This document shows, in pieces, positions 1-6,539 of a stretch of DNA of 9,374 nucleotides. The notes beneath the pieces were generated by a model. It was not told the origin of the DNA and did no database searches. It worked only from the letters and a program-made list of their open reading frames with translations. The stretch comes from Croceibacterium_A sp035626815. Lineage in GTDB: Bacteria; Pseudomonadota; Alphaproteobacteria; Sphingomonadales; Sphingomonadaceae. The position numbers were made by a program, and so were the translations under genes. Position 1 is the stretch's first letter. Every line of letters begins with the position of its first letter. The DNA lies in assembly GCA_035626815.1 (NCBI GenBank), contig DASPMY010000003.1, positions 1-9,374 on the forward strand, written 5' to 3'.

Positions 1-398
1 CCGCGGGCGCCTACTCGCTCTACGCTCTGCCGCAAGCCAACTACCTGCGCGGGTTGCAGCCGGCCGATGCCGCCGGGCGGGTGCGCTTCACCGCGATCGT
101 CCCGGGCTGCTACGGCGGGCGCTCGCCGCATTGCCATCTCGAGGTCTTCGAGGGCGTCGAGGCGGCGCTCGGGGGAGCGGCTCCGCTGCTGGTCTCGCAG
201 CTCGCCTTCCCCGATGCCGAATGCCGCGCGATCTATGCGGCGGACGCGCGCTACGGCGACAGCCTGGCCAACCTCGAGCGCCGCCCGCTGGCGCGCGATC
301 TCGTGTTCGGCGACGGCGGCGCGGCGGGGCAGACGGTGGCGCTGAGCGGCGATCCGGCGAGGGGTTATCGCGGGTCGGCGCGCATCACGCTGGCATAA
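1..398 (+). CDS. Intradiol ring-cleavage dioxygenase-like protein (3' part)
   Basis: The reading frame is open from the left edge (codons from base 3), so the start lies outside and only about 131 C-terminal residues are visible. The family uses non-haem Fe(III) held by two Tyr and two His to split catechol-type rings between the hydroxyls. The visible part has GAYSLY (likely first Tyr ligand), then YLRGLQ, GRVRFTAIVPGCY (second Tyr) and, six residues after that Tyr, the HCH pair (two His ligands). The short Tyr-to-His spacing and the tail (SQLAFPD, YGDSLAN, LVFGDGG) fit the small or exported intradiol family better than protocatechuate 3,4-dioxygenase subunits, which have a longer loop there. 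A TTG at 54 is internal to the conserved domain and is not a credible start. The 3' end overlaps the convergent monooxygenase gene by 34 bp. The substrate cannot be inferred. Confidence 0.85.
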   Translation, partial: AGAYSLYALPQANYLRGLQPADAAGRVRFTAIVPGCYGGRSPHCHLEVFEGVEAALGGAAPLLVSQLAFPDAECRAIYAADARYGDSLANLERRPLARDLVFGDGGAAGQTVALSGDPARGYRGSARITLA

Positions 399-1599
399 TC
401 GGGCATCGCCAGGCCGAGCTTGCCGAGCGGGCCGCCGGTGAGCCCGGAGACCATGCTCGCCTGCACGCGCGGGCCGGGCGGGATGCGCGACAGCGGCGCG
501 AGGACCACGTCGCGCAGCAGCGCAGGCCACGCCGAATCGCTCTGGTAGGCGGGCGTGAACAGCCGGGTGAGGCGCTGGTAGAGCCGCACATGGTCGCGGC
601 GCAGCGCCGCGGCGCGCGCGAGGCGCGCGGCGAGCGGGCCGTCGCCGGCCAGCGCTTGCGCCAGCGCCCACGCATCGAGCAGCGCCATGTTGGCGCCCTG
701 GCCGAGCTGCGGGCTGGCCGAATGCCACGCGTCGCCGATGTGGATCAGGCGCTCCGCGGCCGGCCGGCGGTGGGTGCGATGCGCGTAGCGGGCGAACGCC
801 AGCGCGGCGGGGTCGTCGATACGCTCGAGCAGCCCGGCGCTTTCAGGCCACAGCGCGCGGAACTCGGCCTTCCACGCCGCGAGACCGCGCGCGCGCCAGG
901 CTTGCAGCCGGTCGGCGCGCAGCGACCAGAACAGCGCCAGCTCGCGGCGGCCGGTGCCACGCCGCACGCCGGTCGGCAGGACGCCCGCCATCCGCCGCGC
1001 GCGCTCGTAGCGCTGCTCGAGCCAGCCGCCCCGAAACGGTCCGTCGGGCGGCCATTCGAGCGTGATCCACAGCGCGCGTAGGGCAGCCAGCCGTCGCCGG
1101 CGGCGACCAGCGGCGAGGCGACGCCGAGCGCATCGACCACCAGCGCGTGCGGCGGCGAAGCGTCGCCTCCGGCGAACAGCAGGCGGCGGCCCCGGTCGGC
1201 GATCTCGCTGCCGACGACCTCGCGCCCGGTGCGGATCGGTACCCCGCCAGCGAGCACCGCGTCGTACAGCGCGCCGAACAGGCTCGCGCGCTGAATGCCG
1301 AGGCCGACCGCGCCAGGCACGTCGAGGTCGGCGTAGCGCGCATCCAGCACCACTTCGCCGAGCGTGTTGCGCCCGTGGATGTGGGTGATCGGCGCCGCGT
1401 GGGCAGCGACTTCCCCGGCCAGCCCGAGCGCGGCCAGCACGGCCAGCCCGGTCGGCTGGACCAGCAGGCCCGAGCCGAGCGGGCGGGGCTCGGCGAACCG
1501 CTCGTAGAGCGTCACCGCGTGGCCCCGGCGATGCAGCGCCAGCGCCGCGGCCAGCCCGGCGATGCCGCACCCGGCGACGGCGATGTCGAGCTCCCCCAT
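365..1599 (-). pseudogene. FAD-dependent monooxygenase, interrupted by a -1 frameshift
   Basis: Two consecutive reading frames together make one flavoprotein monooxygenase of the UbiH/salicylate-hydroxylase type. The 5' frame (ATG at 1599) has the Rossmann motif GCGIAG at residues 10-15, the acidic ribose-binding end LYER, and GIQRASLF. It stays in register to TAC at 1080-1078. The 3' frame (GCG at 1075 to TAA at 365) carries ALWITLEWP, then LIHIGDAWHSASPQLGQG, the FAD-binding GD motif (G289-D290 in the repaired protein), followed by the usual DAWALAQAL helix. Only two bases (1077-1076) separate the frames. One added base would give YGALW, the usual family wording, and a 411-residue protein of normal size. 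The middle DG motif is degenerate (VVDALGVASP). The lesion sits in a GCGCGCG run, so it may be a sequencing error or a recent inactivation. No clear Shine-Dalgarno site is visible. The substrate is unknown. Confidence 0.82.
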
Positions 1600-1639
1600 G
1601 GCGCGGGATTAGCGGCTGTCGCCGGCGGATCCTAGCGCG

Positions 1640-1712
1640 TGGGCGGTGACGGGCTCGAACCGCCGACCCTCTCGGTGTAAACGAGATGCTCTACCAACTG
1701 AGCTAACCGCCC
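1640..1712 (-). tRNA. tRNA-Val, anticodon UAC
   Basis: The reverse complement folds as a complete 73-nt cloverleaf. It has a 7-bp acceptor stem (GGGCGGT with ACCGCCC), a D arm GCTC-AGTTGGTA-GAGC, an anticodon stem TCTCG/CGAGA with loop TTTACAC (anticodon TAC), a 5-nt variable loop GGGTC, and a T arm with loop TTCGAGC and one G-U pair. The discriminator base is A, and CCA is not encoded (CGC follows). The gene lies 40 bp upstream of the frameshifted monooxygenase on the same strand. I saw no direct repeat of its 3' end or integrase gene in the window that would mark an island inserted here. Confidence 0.97.
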
Positions 1713-1787
1713 GCGCCCGCGCCCTTAGCGGAGGCGGCGGCGGTCAGACAAGCGGCGCCGCGCCGCCGGCGACGGGCGCGTCCGCGC

Positions 1788-1813
1788 GGAAACCCTTTCG
1801 GGCGAGCGCCGTT
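1788..1813 (+). promoter_or_regulatory. Possible EcfG-like promoter of the repeat protein (weak)
   Basis: GGAAA at 1788-1792 is followed by 17 bases and CGTT at 1810-1813, with 34 bases from there to the ATG at 1848. This matches the alphaproteobacterial EcfG consensus (GGAAC-N16/17-CGTT) except for the last base of the -35 element. The position is right for a promoter, but one mismatch in such a short motif leaves real doubt. The 135 bp between the tRNA and this gene hold nothing else I can name with confidence. Confidence 0.35.
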
Positions 1814-1847
1814 TTCCGGTGGCGGAGGGCAAACTGACAGGTGCCCT

Positions 1848-2729
1848 ATGAAGAAATACTTCGCTCTCGCCGCCGCCACGACGATGGCGCTGGCCGCCGG
1901 GCAAGCCTCGGCGCAGGCGACCAGCAATTCCCCCAGCGAAGCGATCGGCGCGATCTTCGGCGCGCTGTTCGGCGACCGCGCCGGCGTGACCACCTCGATC
2001 GAAACGCAATGGGCCGCCGGGCAGACCCCGCTGGCCAACCAGCGGGCGCAGTTCGAGAGCCGCGTCGACAGCGAGATCAGCACCGGGGCCGTCAGCCAGG
2101 CGACCGGGGCGCGGCTCAAGTCCGACTACTACGAGCTGGTCCAGCTCGAGGCCCGCTACGCCGCCGACCGGCGCTTCACCTCGCGCGAACGGACCGAGCT
2201 GGCCGACCGCTACGGCGCGCTGACCCAGGTCCTCGCCGAGCGCGGCTACGCCGACAACGCGACCTCCGCGACCGCGCAAGTCGCCGACGGCCGCGTGGAG
2301 TTCGACAGCCGCGTCGACGCCGCGGTCTCGGCCCGCCGGATCACGCGCGCCGAGGGCCGGCGGCTCAAGCGCGACTATTCGAACCTGGCGGGGCTCGAGG
2401 CCGGCTACCTCGGCGACGGCGCGCTCAGCAGCAACGAGCGGGCCGATCTCGACGCGCGCCTGGCGGCGATCGATGCGCGGGTCGGCGACGCCACTTTCGC
2501 GGCGCTGACGCCGCGCGCGCGGCTCGACGCGATCGGCCGCGCCTTGGCCTCGACCGGGCTGTCGCGGGCGGCGCGGGCGCAGCTGCAGGTCGAATACGAC
2601 GACCTGACGCGGCTTGAATCGGCCTATGCGCGGCTCAGCGTGTCGGCCGACGAGCGGGCCTATCTCGACCGCCGCCTCGCCGAGCTCGAGGCGCGCGCGG
2701 GCGTGCGGCAGGCCGCCAGCGGCTTCTAG
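1848..2729 (+). CDS. Exported protein with three internal helical repeats
   Basis: A 293-residue protein with a standard Sec signal peptide: MKKYF, a hydrophobic Ala/Leu core, and a signal peptidase I site ASA-QA after about residue 22. After a short Ala/Gly-rich stretch (31-46), the mature part is three related units at about 69-129, 152-212 and 226-284. Each contains YxxLxxLExxY, then a turn with F/L-T/S-x-x-E, then LxxRxxxL. The protein is rich in Arg, Glu, Asp and Ala, has no cysteine and no later transmembrane segment, so a soluble periplasmic helical protein is likely. I do not recognise a named family and assign no function. AGGTG lies 6 bases upstream of the ATG. The TAG stop shares CTAG with the stop of the convergent regulator gene. 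It is possibly stress-regulated through the weak upstream site. Confidence 0.88.
   Translation: MKKYFALAAATTMALAAGQASAQATSNSPSEAIGAIFGALFGDRAGVTTSIETQWAAGQTPLANQRAQFESRVDSEISTGAVSQATGARLKSDYYELVQLEARYAADRRFTSRERTELADRYGALTQVLAERGYADNATSATAQVADGRVEFDSRVDAAVSARRITRAEGRRLKRDYSNLAGLEAGYLGDGALSSNERADLDARLAAIDARVGDATFAALTPRARLDAIGRALASTGLSRAARAQLQVEYDDLTRLESAYARLSVSADERAYLDRRLAELEARAGVRQAASGF
2052..2699 (+). repeat. Three diverged in-frame repeats encoding about 60-residue units
   Basis: Units correspond to residues 69-129, 152-212 and 226-284 of the exported protein. Units 1 and 2 are closest: F-E/D-SRVD at the start, then RLK-S/R-DY, LxxLEAxY, a loop, and SxxER. Unit 3 keeps LQVEYDDLTRLESAY and SADERAYLDRRL but has lost the opening SRVD. 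The similarity is at protein level and the DNA copies have diverged, so this is an old domain triplication and not a recent tandem array. Confidence 0.7.
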
Positions 2730-3724
2730 ACGAGCTGCGCGGCGCTGCGGCCCGCTTCGGCGAAATAGCGCGCCATCGCCTCGGCCGCGCGGTCGGTCAG
2801 GGCGATGAACGCGCGGCGCCGGTCGGTCTCGTCCTCGACCCGCTCGAACAGGCCGGCCTCGGTCAGCTGGCCGATCCACCGCAGCGCGGTGGTCGGCGGC
2901 ACCCCGCTGGCGATGCACAGCGAGGTCACCGACACGCGCGTGTGCTCGGCCCGCGCGGCGGTCAGATCGAGCAGCATGTCCCACGCCGGATCGGCGAACA
3001 GCTCGCCGTCGAAGAACCGCGCGCGCAGCTGACGCTGGCGGATGATCCGCCGGACCAGCCGCGGATCGGGCAGCGCCGGGCGCGCGGCGCGCGTCAGCCG
3101 CTCGCTGCCGTCGCCTTCGGGCGGCCCGCTGTAGGCCGGCGCCGGGCTCTCGAACCGGAACGCGCGATCCTCGCCCGAGATGCCCGGTCGGCGCTGGTCG
3201 AGCCGCTCCAGCCGCTGGGCGATCTGCCCGACCTGCTCGGTCAGCCGCAGCAAGGTCATGCGGTCGGTCTCGTTGAGCTCGCGCAGGCGCAGGTTGGGCG
3301 CTTTCGCCAGCACCCGGCCGAGCGCGATCACCCGCTCGGCGCGGCTCGGGTCGACGAGGATCTGAGGCCCCGACTGGTCGCAGCAGGCGAATACAGCGTC
3401 GAGCGCCGCGACGCTGGTGGCGATGACCAGCTGCGCGCCCGCGCGCGCCGCGCGCACGTCGAGCCGGGCGAGCGCCGCGAGCGCGGCGCCGTCGACCGCC
3501 GGGCAATCGAGCAGCACGACCTCGCCGAGCGGGCGCGGCTCGCCTTCGAGCAGGGCCGCGACCGAGCCGCACTCGCGCAACGCCAGGCCGGCCGCGGCGG
3601 CATCGTCGCGCATCTCGTCGCGCACGTGCGGGCGGTCGGCGAAGATCGACACCGCGAGCGGTTGGGCTTCGGGATCGTCGGCCCGATCGCGGGCGGGCGC
3701 GTAGGCCCAATCGACCTGAGGCAT
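2726..3724 (-). CDS. Winged-helix (MarR-like) regulator with receiver-like N-terminus
   Basis: A 332-residue protein from ATG at 3724 (MPQVDWAYAP). This start has AGGAG 8 bases upstream, whereas the longer frame begins at a TTG inside the upstream LexA-type box. The N-terminal part (about 22-140) alternates beta-like strands and helices like a CheY-type receiver (LAVSIFADRP, VVLLDCPAVD, AQLVIATS), but I cannot confirm a full acidic pocket, so phosphorylation is doubtful. A polar helix (about 144-175, ELNETDRMTLLRLTEQVGQI) may dimerise. The C-terminal part (about 220-332) is a winged helix: SVTSLCIASGVPPTTALRWI as the helix-turn-helix, then LFERVEDETDRRRAFIALTD as the wing. This C-terminal type is common in sphingomonads. 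Target genes are unknown. The gene converges on the exported repeat protein and shares CTAG with its stop. Confidence 0.83.
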   Translation of the reverse strand: MPQVDWAYAPARDRADDPEAQPLAVSIFADRPHVRDEMRDDAAAAGLALRECGSVAALLEGEPRPLGEVVLLDCPAVDGAALAALARLDVRAARAGAQLVIATSVAALDAVFACCDQSGPQILVDPSRAERVIALGRVLAKAPNLRLRELNETDRMTLLRLTEQVGQIAQRLERLDQRRPGISGEDRAFRFESPAPAYSGPPEGDGSERLTRAARPALPDPRLVRRIIRQRQLRARFFDGELFADPAWDMLLDLTAARAEHTRVSVTSLCIASGVPPTTALRWIGQLTEAGLFERVEDETDRRRAFIALTDRAAEAMARYFAEAGRSAAQLV

Positions 3725-3732
3725 GCAGGGCT

Positions 3733-3737
3733 CTCCT
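3733..3737 (-). promoter_or_regulatory. Ribosome binding site deciding the regulator start
   Basis: Read on the minus strand this is AGGAG, 8 bases before the ATG at 3724. It argues for that start over the TTG at 3763 that opens the longer frame. Confidence 0.7.
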
Positions 3738-3746
3738 GATTCGCGC

Positions 3747-3761
3747 GAACAGAATGAGAAC
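3747..3761 (-). promoter_or_regulatory. LexA-type SOS box (GAAC-N7-GAAC)
   Basis: The plus strand reads GAACAGAATGAGAAC; the minus strand is GTTC-TCATTCT-GTTC. This is an exact match to the direct-repeat LexA box of Alphaproteobacteria (GTTC-N7-GTTC), including the AT-leaning spacer. It lies 22 bases upstream of the regulator ATG, between that gene and the L,D-transpeptidase stop, and would cover the predicted -10. No functional evidence is available from sequence alone. Confidence 0.58.
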
Positions 3762-3779
3762 AAACAGCGATCAAGTCAA
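3751..3779 (-). promoter_or_regulatory. Putative promoter of the regulator gene
   Basis: On the minus strand TTGACT (3779-3774, 5 of 6 to the -35 consensus) is followed by 17 bases and CATTCT (3756-3751, a weak -10 with 3 of 6). The -10 falls inside the LexA-type box, the usual arrangement for repression. The segment is the only AT-richer stretch nearby. It would give the regulator its own transcript separate from the L,D-transpeptidase gene upstream. Confidence 0.45.
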
Positions 3780-3787
3780 GAAGTGTG

Positions 3788-4282
3788 CTAGGCCGTGATC
3801 TCAATCGGCGTGCCATCGGGCACCAGCCGCCAGAGCTCCTGGATCTCGGCGTTGGAGAGCGCGATGCAGCCGTCGGTCCAGTCGCCGGGCAGGCGGCCCA
3901 GCGGAAGCCCGTTGGGCTGGCCGTGGAGGAAGATCGCGCCACCCGGCGAGCGGCCCTGCGCGGCCGCGTAGGCGCGGTCGGCGGCATCGGGGTAGGACAC
4001 GTGCAGGCTCAGGTGATAGGCGCTGGCGGGGTTGCGGTAGTCGATCGTGTAGCGGCCCTCGGGCGTGCGCTCGTCGCCCTCGAAGCGCTTGGCCCCTTCG
4101 GGCGCGTCGCCGAGCTGCAGCCCGCGGTAGGTCCGCACCGGCTTGCCCTTCGAATAGAGCGTCAGGCGGCGCTCCGACTTGTCGACCACGACCAGGTCGG
4201 CGCGCGCGAGCGGCGGAGCGTCGTCGGCCAAGGGCGAGCAGGCGGCCAGCAGCAACAGTCCGGGAATGATCGCGCGGCGCAT
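3788..4282 (-). CDS. L,D-transpeptidase (YkuD family) lipoprotein
   Basis: A 164-residue protein with a lipoprotein signal: MRRA, a hydrophobic core and lipobox LAAC with the lipidated Cys at 15. The YkuD domain fills most of the rest (about 28-163): VVVDKSERRLTLYSKGKPVRTY at the start, RTPEGRYTIDY, and the catalytic region with His120 (IFLHGQ) and Cys139 in TDGCIALSN, matching the family HxG...S/T-x-G-C pattern. Such enzymes form 3-3 cross-links in peptidoglycan or attach proteins to it; the family includes shorter enzymes of unknown substrate. There is no LysM or other wall-binding domain. It starts 47 bp after the methyltransferase stop on the same strand, so co-transcription is likely. 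Its Shine-Dalgarno site is poor. Confidence 0.93.
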   Translation of the reverse strand: MRRAIIPGLLLLAACSPLADDAPPLARADLVVVDKSERRLTLYSKGKPVRTYRGLQLGDAPEGAKRFEGDERTPEGRYTIDYRNPASAYHLSLHVSYPDAADRAYAAAQGRSPGGAIFLHGQPNGLPLGRLPGDWTDGCIALSNAEIQELWRLVPDGTPIEITA

Positions 4283-4329
4283 CGGTGCTCGTTACACCCT
4301 CAGCCCGCCCTCGCCCAGGGGGACGGGGC

Positions 4330-5061
4330 TTAGCGCAGCCGCTCGCCGACCAGCGTGCCCTTGGCGCCGGGCATCAGGGTGAAGCGGAACTGCGGCCAGT
4401 CGCGCCGCCAGCGCGCGGCGACGACCCGTTCCCCGGGACGCGCGGCGTCGTCGAGCAGGATCATGCCGCCCGGCGCGATGCGCTCGAACAACGTCTCCGC
4501 CCGCCCGCGCACGAACGGGTTGAGCGTCCACGGCGGGCCGTCGATCACCAGCAGGTCGATCGCGCGCGGCAGCGCATGGAGATCGTACCAGGTGTGCGAC
4601 CATGCGGTCGGGTCCTCGACGAGCGGCGCGTGGCGGACGGCGGCGTGGAGGCCGTGGCCGGCCAGCCATTGCGCGGTGGATTCGGCGAAGCCGGCGTGCT
4701 GGTCGTAGCTCGACAGGCGGCCGCCCCCGTTCTGCTCGAGCGCCTTGGCGACCACCAGCGTCGAGGCGCCGCAGCCGAGCTCGACCACCTCGCGCGGGCG
4801 CAGCTTCTCGATCGCCCGGACGATGCGCCACAGAAAGAACGTGTCGGCCTTCCAGCTCCCCAGATGCGGCAGCGCGTCGTGCGGCAGCCCGAGCCGGTCG
4901 AGCAGCGCGTGCTTGTCGACCAGCTTGCCGCCCCACAGGCTGCGCGCCAGCCACGGCCACTGGATCGCGCCCCACGCCAGGGTCAGCGCCTTCTCCTGCC
5001 ACGGGCGTTCCGGTCCGGCGTCGTCGAGCGGCAGCAACGCCGTCTTGTCACGCGATGTCAT
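4330..5061 (-). CDS. Class I SAM-dependent methyltransferase family protein
   Basis: A 243-residue protein with a Rossmann methyltransferase core. Motif I, VVELGCGAST, is at about 92-101. The acidic end of strand 2 is SSYDQH near 120. DLLVIDGPP (169-177) and GGMILLDDA follow as strands 4 and 5. The first 80 residues are a helical, Trp-rich lead-in (WGAIQWPWLARSLWGG) that may sit against a membrane or bind substrate. There is no signal peptide. The acceptor cannot be told; the DGPP motif occurs in several small-molecule and sugar methyltransferases. A GGAG lies 12 bases before the ATG, which is far, so the start is likely but not certain. The gene follows purA by 42 bp and precedes the L,D-transpeptidase gene by 47 bp on the same strand. 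Confidence 0.85.
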   Translation of the reverse strand: MTSRDKTALLPLDDAGPERPWQEKALTLAWGAIQWPWLARSLWGGKLVDKHALLDRLGLPHDALPHLGSWKADTFFLWRIVRAIEKLRPREVVELGCGASTLVVAKALEQNGGGRLSSYDQHAGFAESTAQWLAGHGLHAAVRHAPLVEDPTAWSHTWYDLHALPRAIDLLVIDGPPWTLNPFVRGRAETLFERIAPGGMILLDDAARPGERVVAARWRRDWPQFRFTLMPGAKGTLVGERLR

Positions 5062-5103
5062 GAGTGCTGCAATCTCCGGCGGGTCGGCATCGTTCCCGTA
5101 CCG

Positions 5104-6393
5104 TCAATCGGCGAACGGGTCACGCACGAGGATGGTGTCGTCGCGCTCGGGGCTGGTCGACACCGAGGCGACCGGGCATTCGATCAGCTCCTCGATCCGG
5201 CGGATGTACTTGATCGCCTGCGCCGGCAAGTCGGCCCAGCGGCGCGCCCCGGCGGTGGTTTCGCTCCACCCGTCCATTTCCTCGTAGACCGGCTCGACGG
5301 CCTGCTGGTCGGCGGCATTGGCCGGGAGATAGTCGATCGCCTGGCCGTGGAGCCGATATCCGGTGCAGATGCGGATCGTCTCGAACCCGTCGAGCACGTC
5401 GAGCTTGGTCAGCGCCACGCCGGTGACGCCGCTGATCGCGCAGCTCTGCCGCACCAGCACGGCATCGAACCAGCCGCAGCGGCGCTTGCGCGCGGTGACG
5501 GTGCCGAACTCGTGCCCGCGCTCGCCGAGCCGCTCGCCGATTTCGTCCTCGAGCTCGGTCGGGAACGGTCCGGAGCCGACGCGGGTGGTGTAGGCCTTGA
5601 CGATGCCGAGCACGAAGCCGGCGGCGTTGGGCCCGAGCCCGCTGCCCGAGGCGACCGTGCCGCTGACCGTGTTCGAGCTGGTGACGAACGGGTAGGTGCC
5701 GTGGTCGACGTCGAGCAGCACCCCTTGCGCGCCTTCGAACAGGATGCGCGAGCCCTTGTGCCGCTCCGCGCGCAGCCGCAGCCACACCGGCTGCGCGTAC
5801 TGCTGCACAAACGGGGCGATCTCGCGCAAGTCGGCGAGCAGGCGGGCGCGGTCGACCGGCGGCTCGCCGAAGCCGGCGCGCAGCGCGTCGTGGTGGGCAC
5901 AGAGGCGGTCGAGCAGCGGCTCGAGCTCGTGCAGGTGAGCGAGATCGCACACGCGGATCGCGCGGCGGCCGACCTTGTCCTCGTAGGCCGGACCGATGCC
6001 GCGGCCGGTGGTGCCGATCTTGCCCTTCCCCGCCGCTTCCTCGCGCAGCCCGTCGAGATCGCGGTGGATCGGCAGGATCAGCGGGCAGTTGTCGGCGATG
6101 GCGAAGTTTGCCGGCGTGACCGACACGCCCTGCCCCTCGAGCCGCTCGATCTCCGCCTTGAGCGCCCACGGGTCGAGCACCACGCCGTTGCCGATCAGCG
6201 ACAGCGTGCCGGTGACGATGCCCGAGGGCAGCAGGCTGAGCTTGTAGGTGGTGTTGCCGACCACCAGCGTGTGCCCGGCGTTGTGCCCGCCCTGGAAGCG
6301 AACGACCACGTCGGCGCGGCTGGCCAGCCAGTCGACGATCTTGCCCTTGCCCTCATCGCCCCATTGGGCGCCGATCACGGTGACGTTGGCCAA
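5104..6393 (-). CDS. purA: Adenylosuccinate synthetase
   Basis: Catalyses GTP-dependent joining of IMP and aspartate to adenylosuccinate, the first committed step to AMP, in the cytoplasm. Taking TTG at 6393 as the start gives 429 residues beginning ANVTVIGAQWGDEGKGK after the initiator, the normal length and N-terminus of the family; upstream in-frame codons give only unlike sequence. Visible signatures are the P-loop-like GDEGKGK with catalytic Asp13, QGGHNAGHT with His41, GTTGRGIGPAYEDK at 127-140, YPFVTSSNT, and the C-terminal ALTKLDVLDG guanine-binding region. A start at TTG without a strong Shine-Dalgarno site is unusual for a housekeeping gene and may hold translation down. In sphingomonads I recall purA lying next to hisZ and serA; here a PAS gene on the other strand separates it from hisZ. 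Confidence 0.98.
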   Translation of the reverse strand: MANVTVIGAQWGDEGKGKIVDWLASRADVVVRFQGGHNAGHTLVVGNTTYKLSLLPSGIVTGTLSLIGNGVVLDPWALKAEIERLEGQGVSVTPANFAIADNCPLILPIHRDLDGLREEAAGKGKIGTTGRGIGPAYEDKVGRRAIRVCDLAHLHELEPLLDRLCAHHDALRAGFGEPPVDRARLLADLREIAPFVQQYAQPVWLRLRAERHKGSRILFEGAQGVLLDVDHGTYPFVTSSNTVSGTVASGSGLGPNAAGFVLGIVKAYTTRVGSGPFPTELEDEIGERLGERGHEFGTVTARKRRCGWFDAVLVRQSCAISGVTGVALTKLDVLDGFETIRICTGYRLHGQAIDYLPANAADQQAVEPVYEEMDGWSETTAGARRWADLPAQAIKYIRRIEELIECPVASVSTSPERDDTILVRDPFAD

Positions 6394-6423
6394 GGAAAGG
6401 GTGCTTTCTGCGGGGAAACCGCG

Positions 6424-6447
6424 CGCGGCCCTAGGGCCTGGGCCGCG
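6424..6447 (-). promoter_or_regulatory. GC-rich hairpin in the purA leader
   Basis: CGCGGCCC (6424-6431) and GGGCCGCG (6440-6447) are perfect 8-bp inverted arms around an 8-base loop. An alternative, GGCCCTAGGGCC at 6427-6438, is itself a perfect palindrome. It lies 31 bases upstream of the purA start. No T run follows on the minus strand, so it is not a standard intrinsic terminator. The role is unknown. Confidence 0.4.
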
Positions 6448-6464
6448 GCAGGGCAAGCCTTTGA

Positions 6465-6488
6465 GGAACGCGACCCGGGCGCCGTTCC
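6465..6488. promoter_or_regulatory. Imperfect palindrome upstream of purA
   Basis: GGAACG (6465-6470) and CGTTCC (6483-6488) are inverted arms centred on CCCGGG, with three mismatched pairs between. The symmetry suits a dimeric repressor operator or an RNA stem. The spacing does not fit an EcfG promoter in either direction. The rest of the 200-bp purA-PAS gap contains the hairpin nearer purA and the EcfG-type promoter nearer the PAS gene; I see no clear sigma-70 promoter for purA. Confidence 0.3.
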
Positions 6489-6539
6489 GGGCGGGGTTAA
6501 CAACCGGTGCAAAACCCCTGCAAATTCGCGCTTTTTCGG

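Noticed and set aside
1640..1712. tRNA-Val as an integration site for a genomic island
   Set aside because: No integrase, no repeated tRNA 3' end and no change in base composition are seen around it.
1713..1751. Promoter for tRNA-Val (TTGTCT on the minus strand at 1751-1746)
   Set aside because: The -35-like hexamer is fair, but no acceptable -10 lies at 16-18 bases. A promoter must exist nearby, but I cannot place it.
1725..3710. 661-codon open frame on the minus strand covering the exported protein and the regulator
   Set aside because: It runs antisense through the repeat protein and out of frame through the regulator, and gives Arg/Ala/Gly-rich sequence with no domain.
5062..5103. GGAAC on the minus strand between purA and the methyltransferase as an EcfG promoter
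   Set aside because: No CGTT follows at 16 or 17 bases; only the -35-like half is present.
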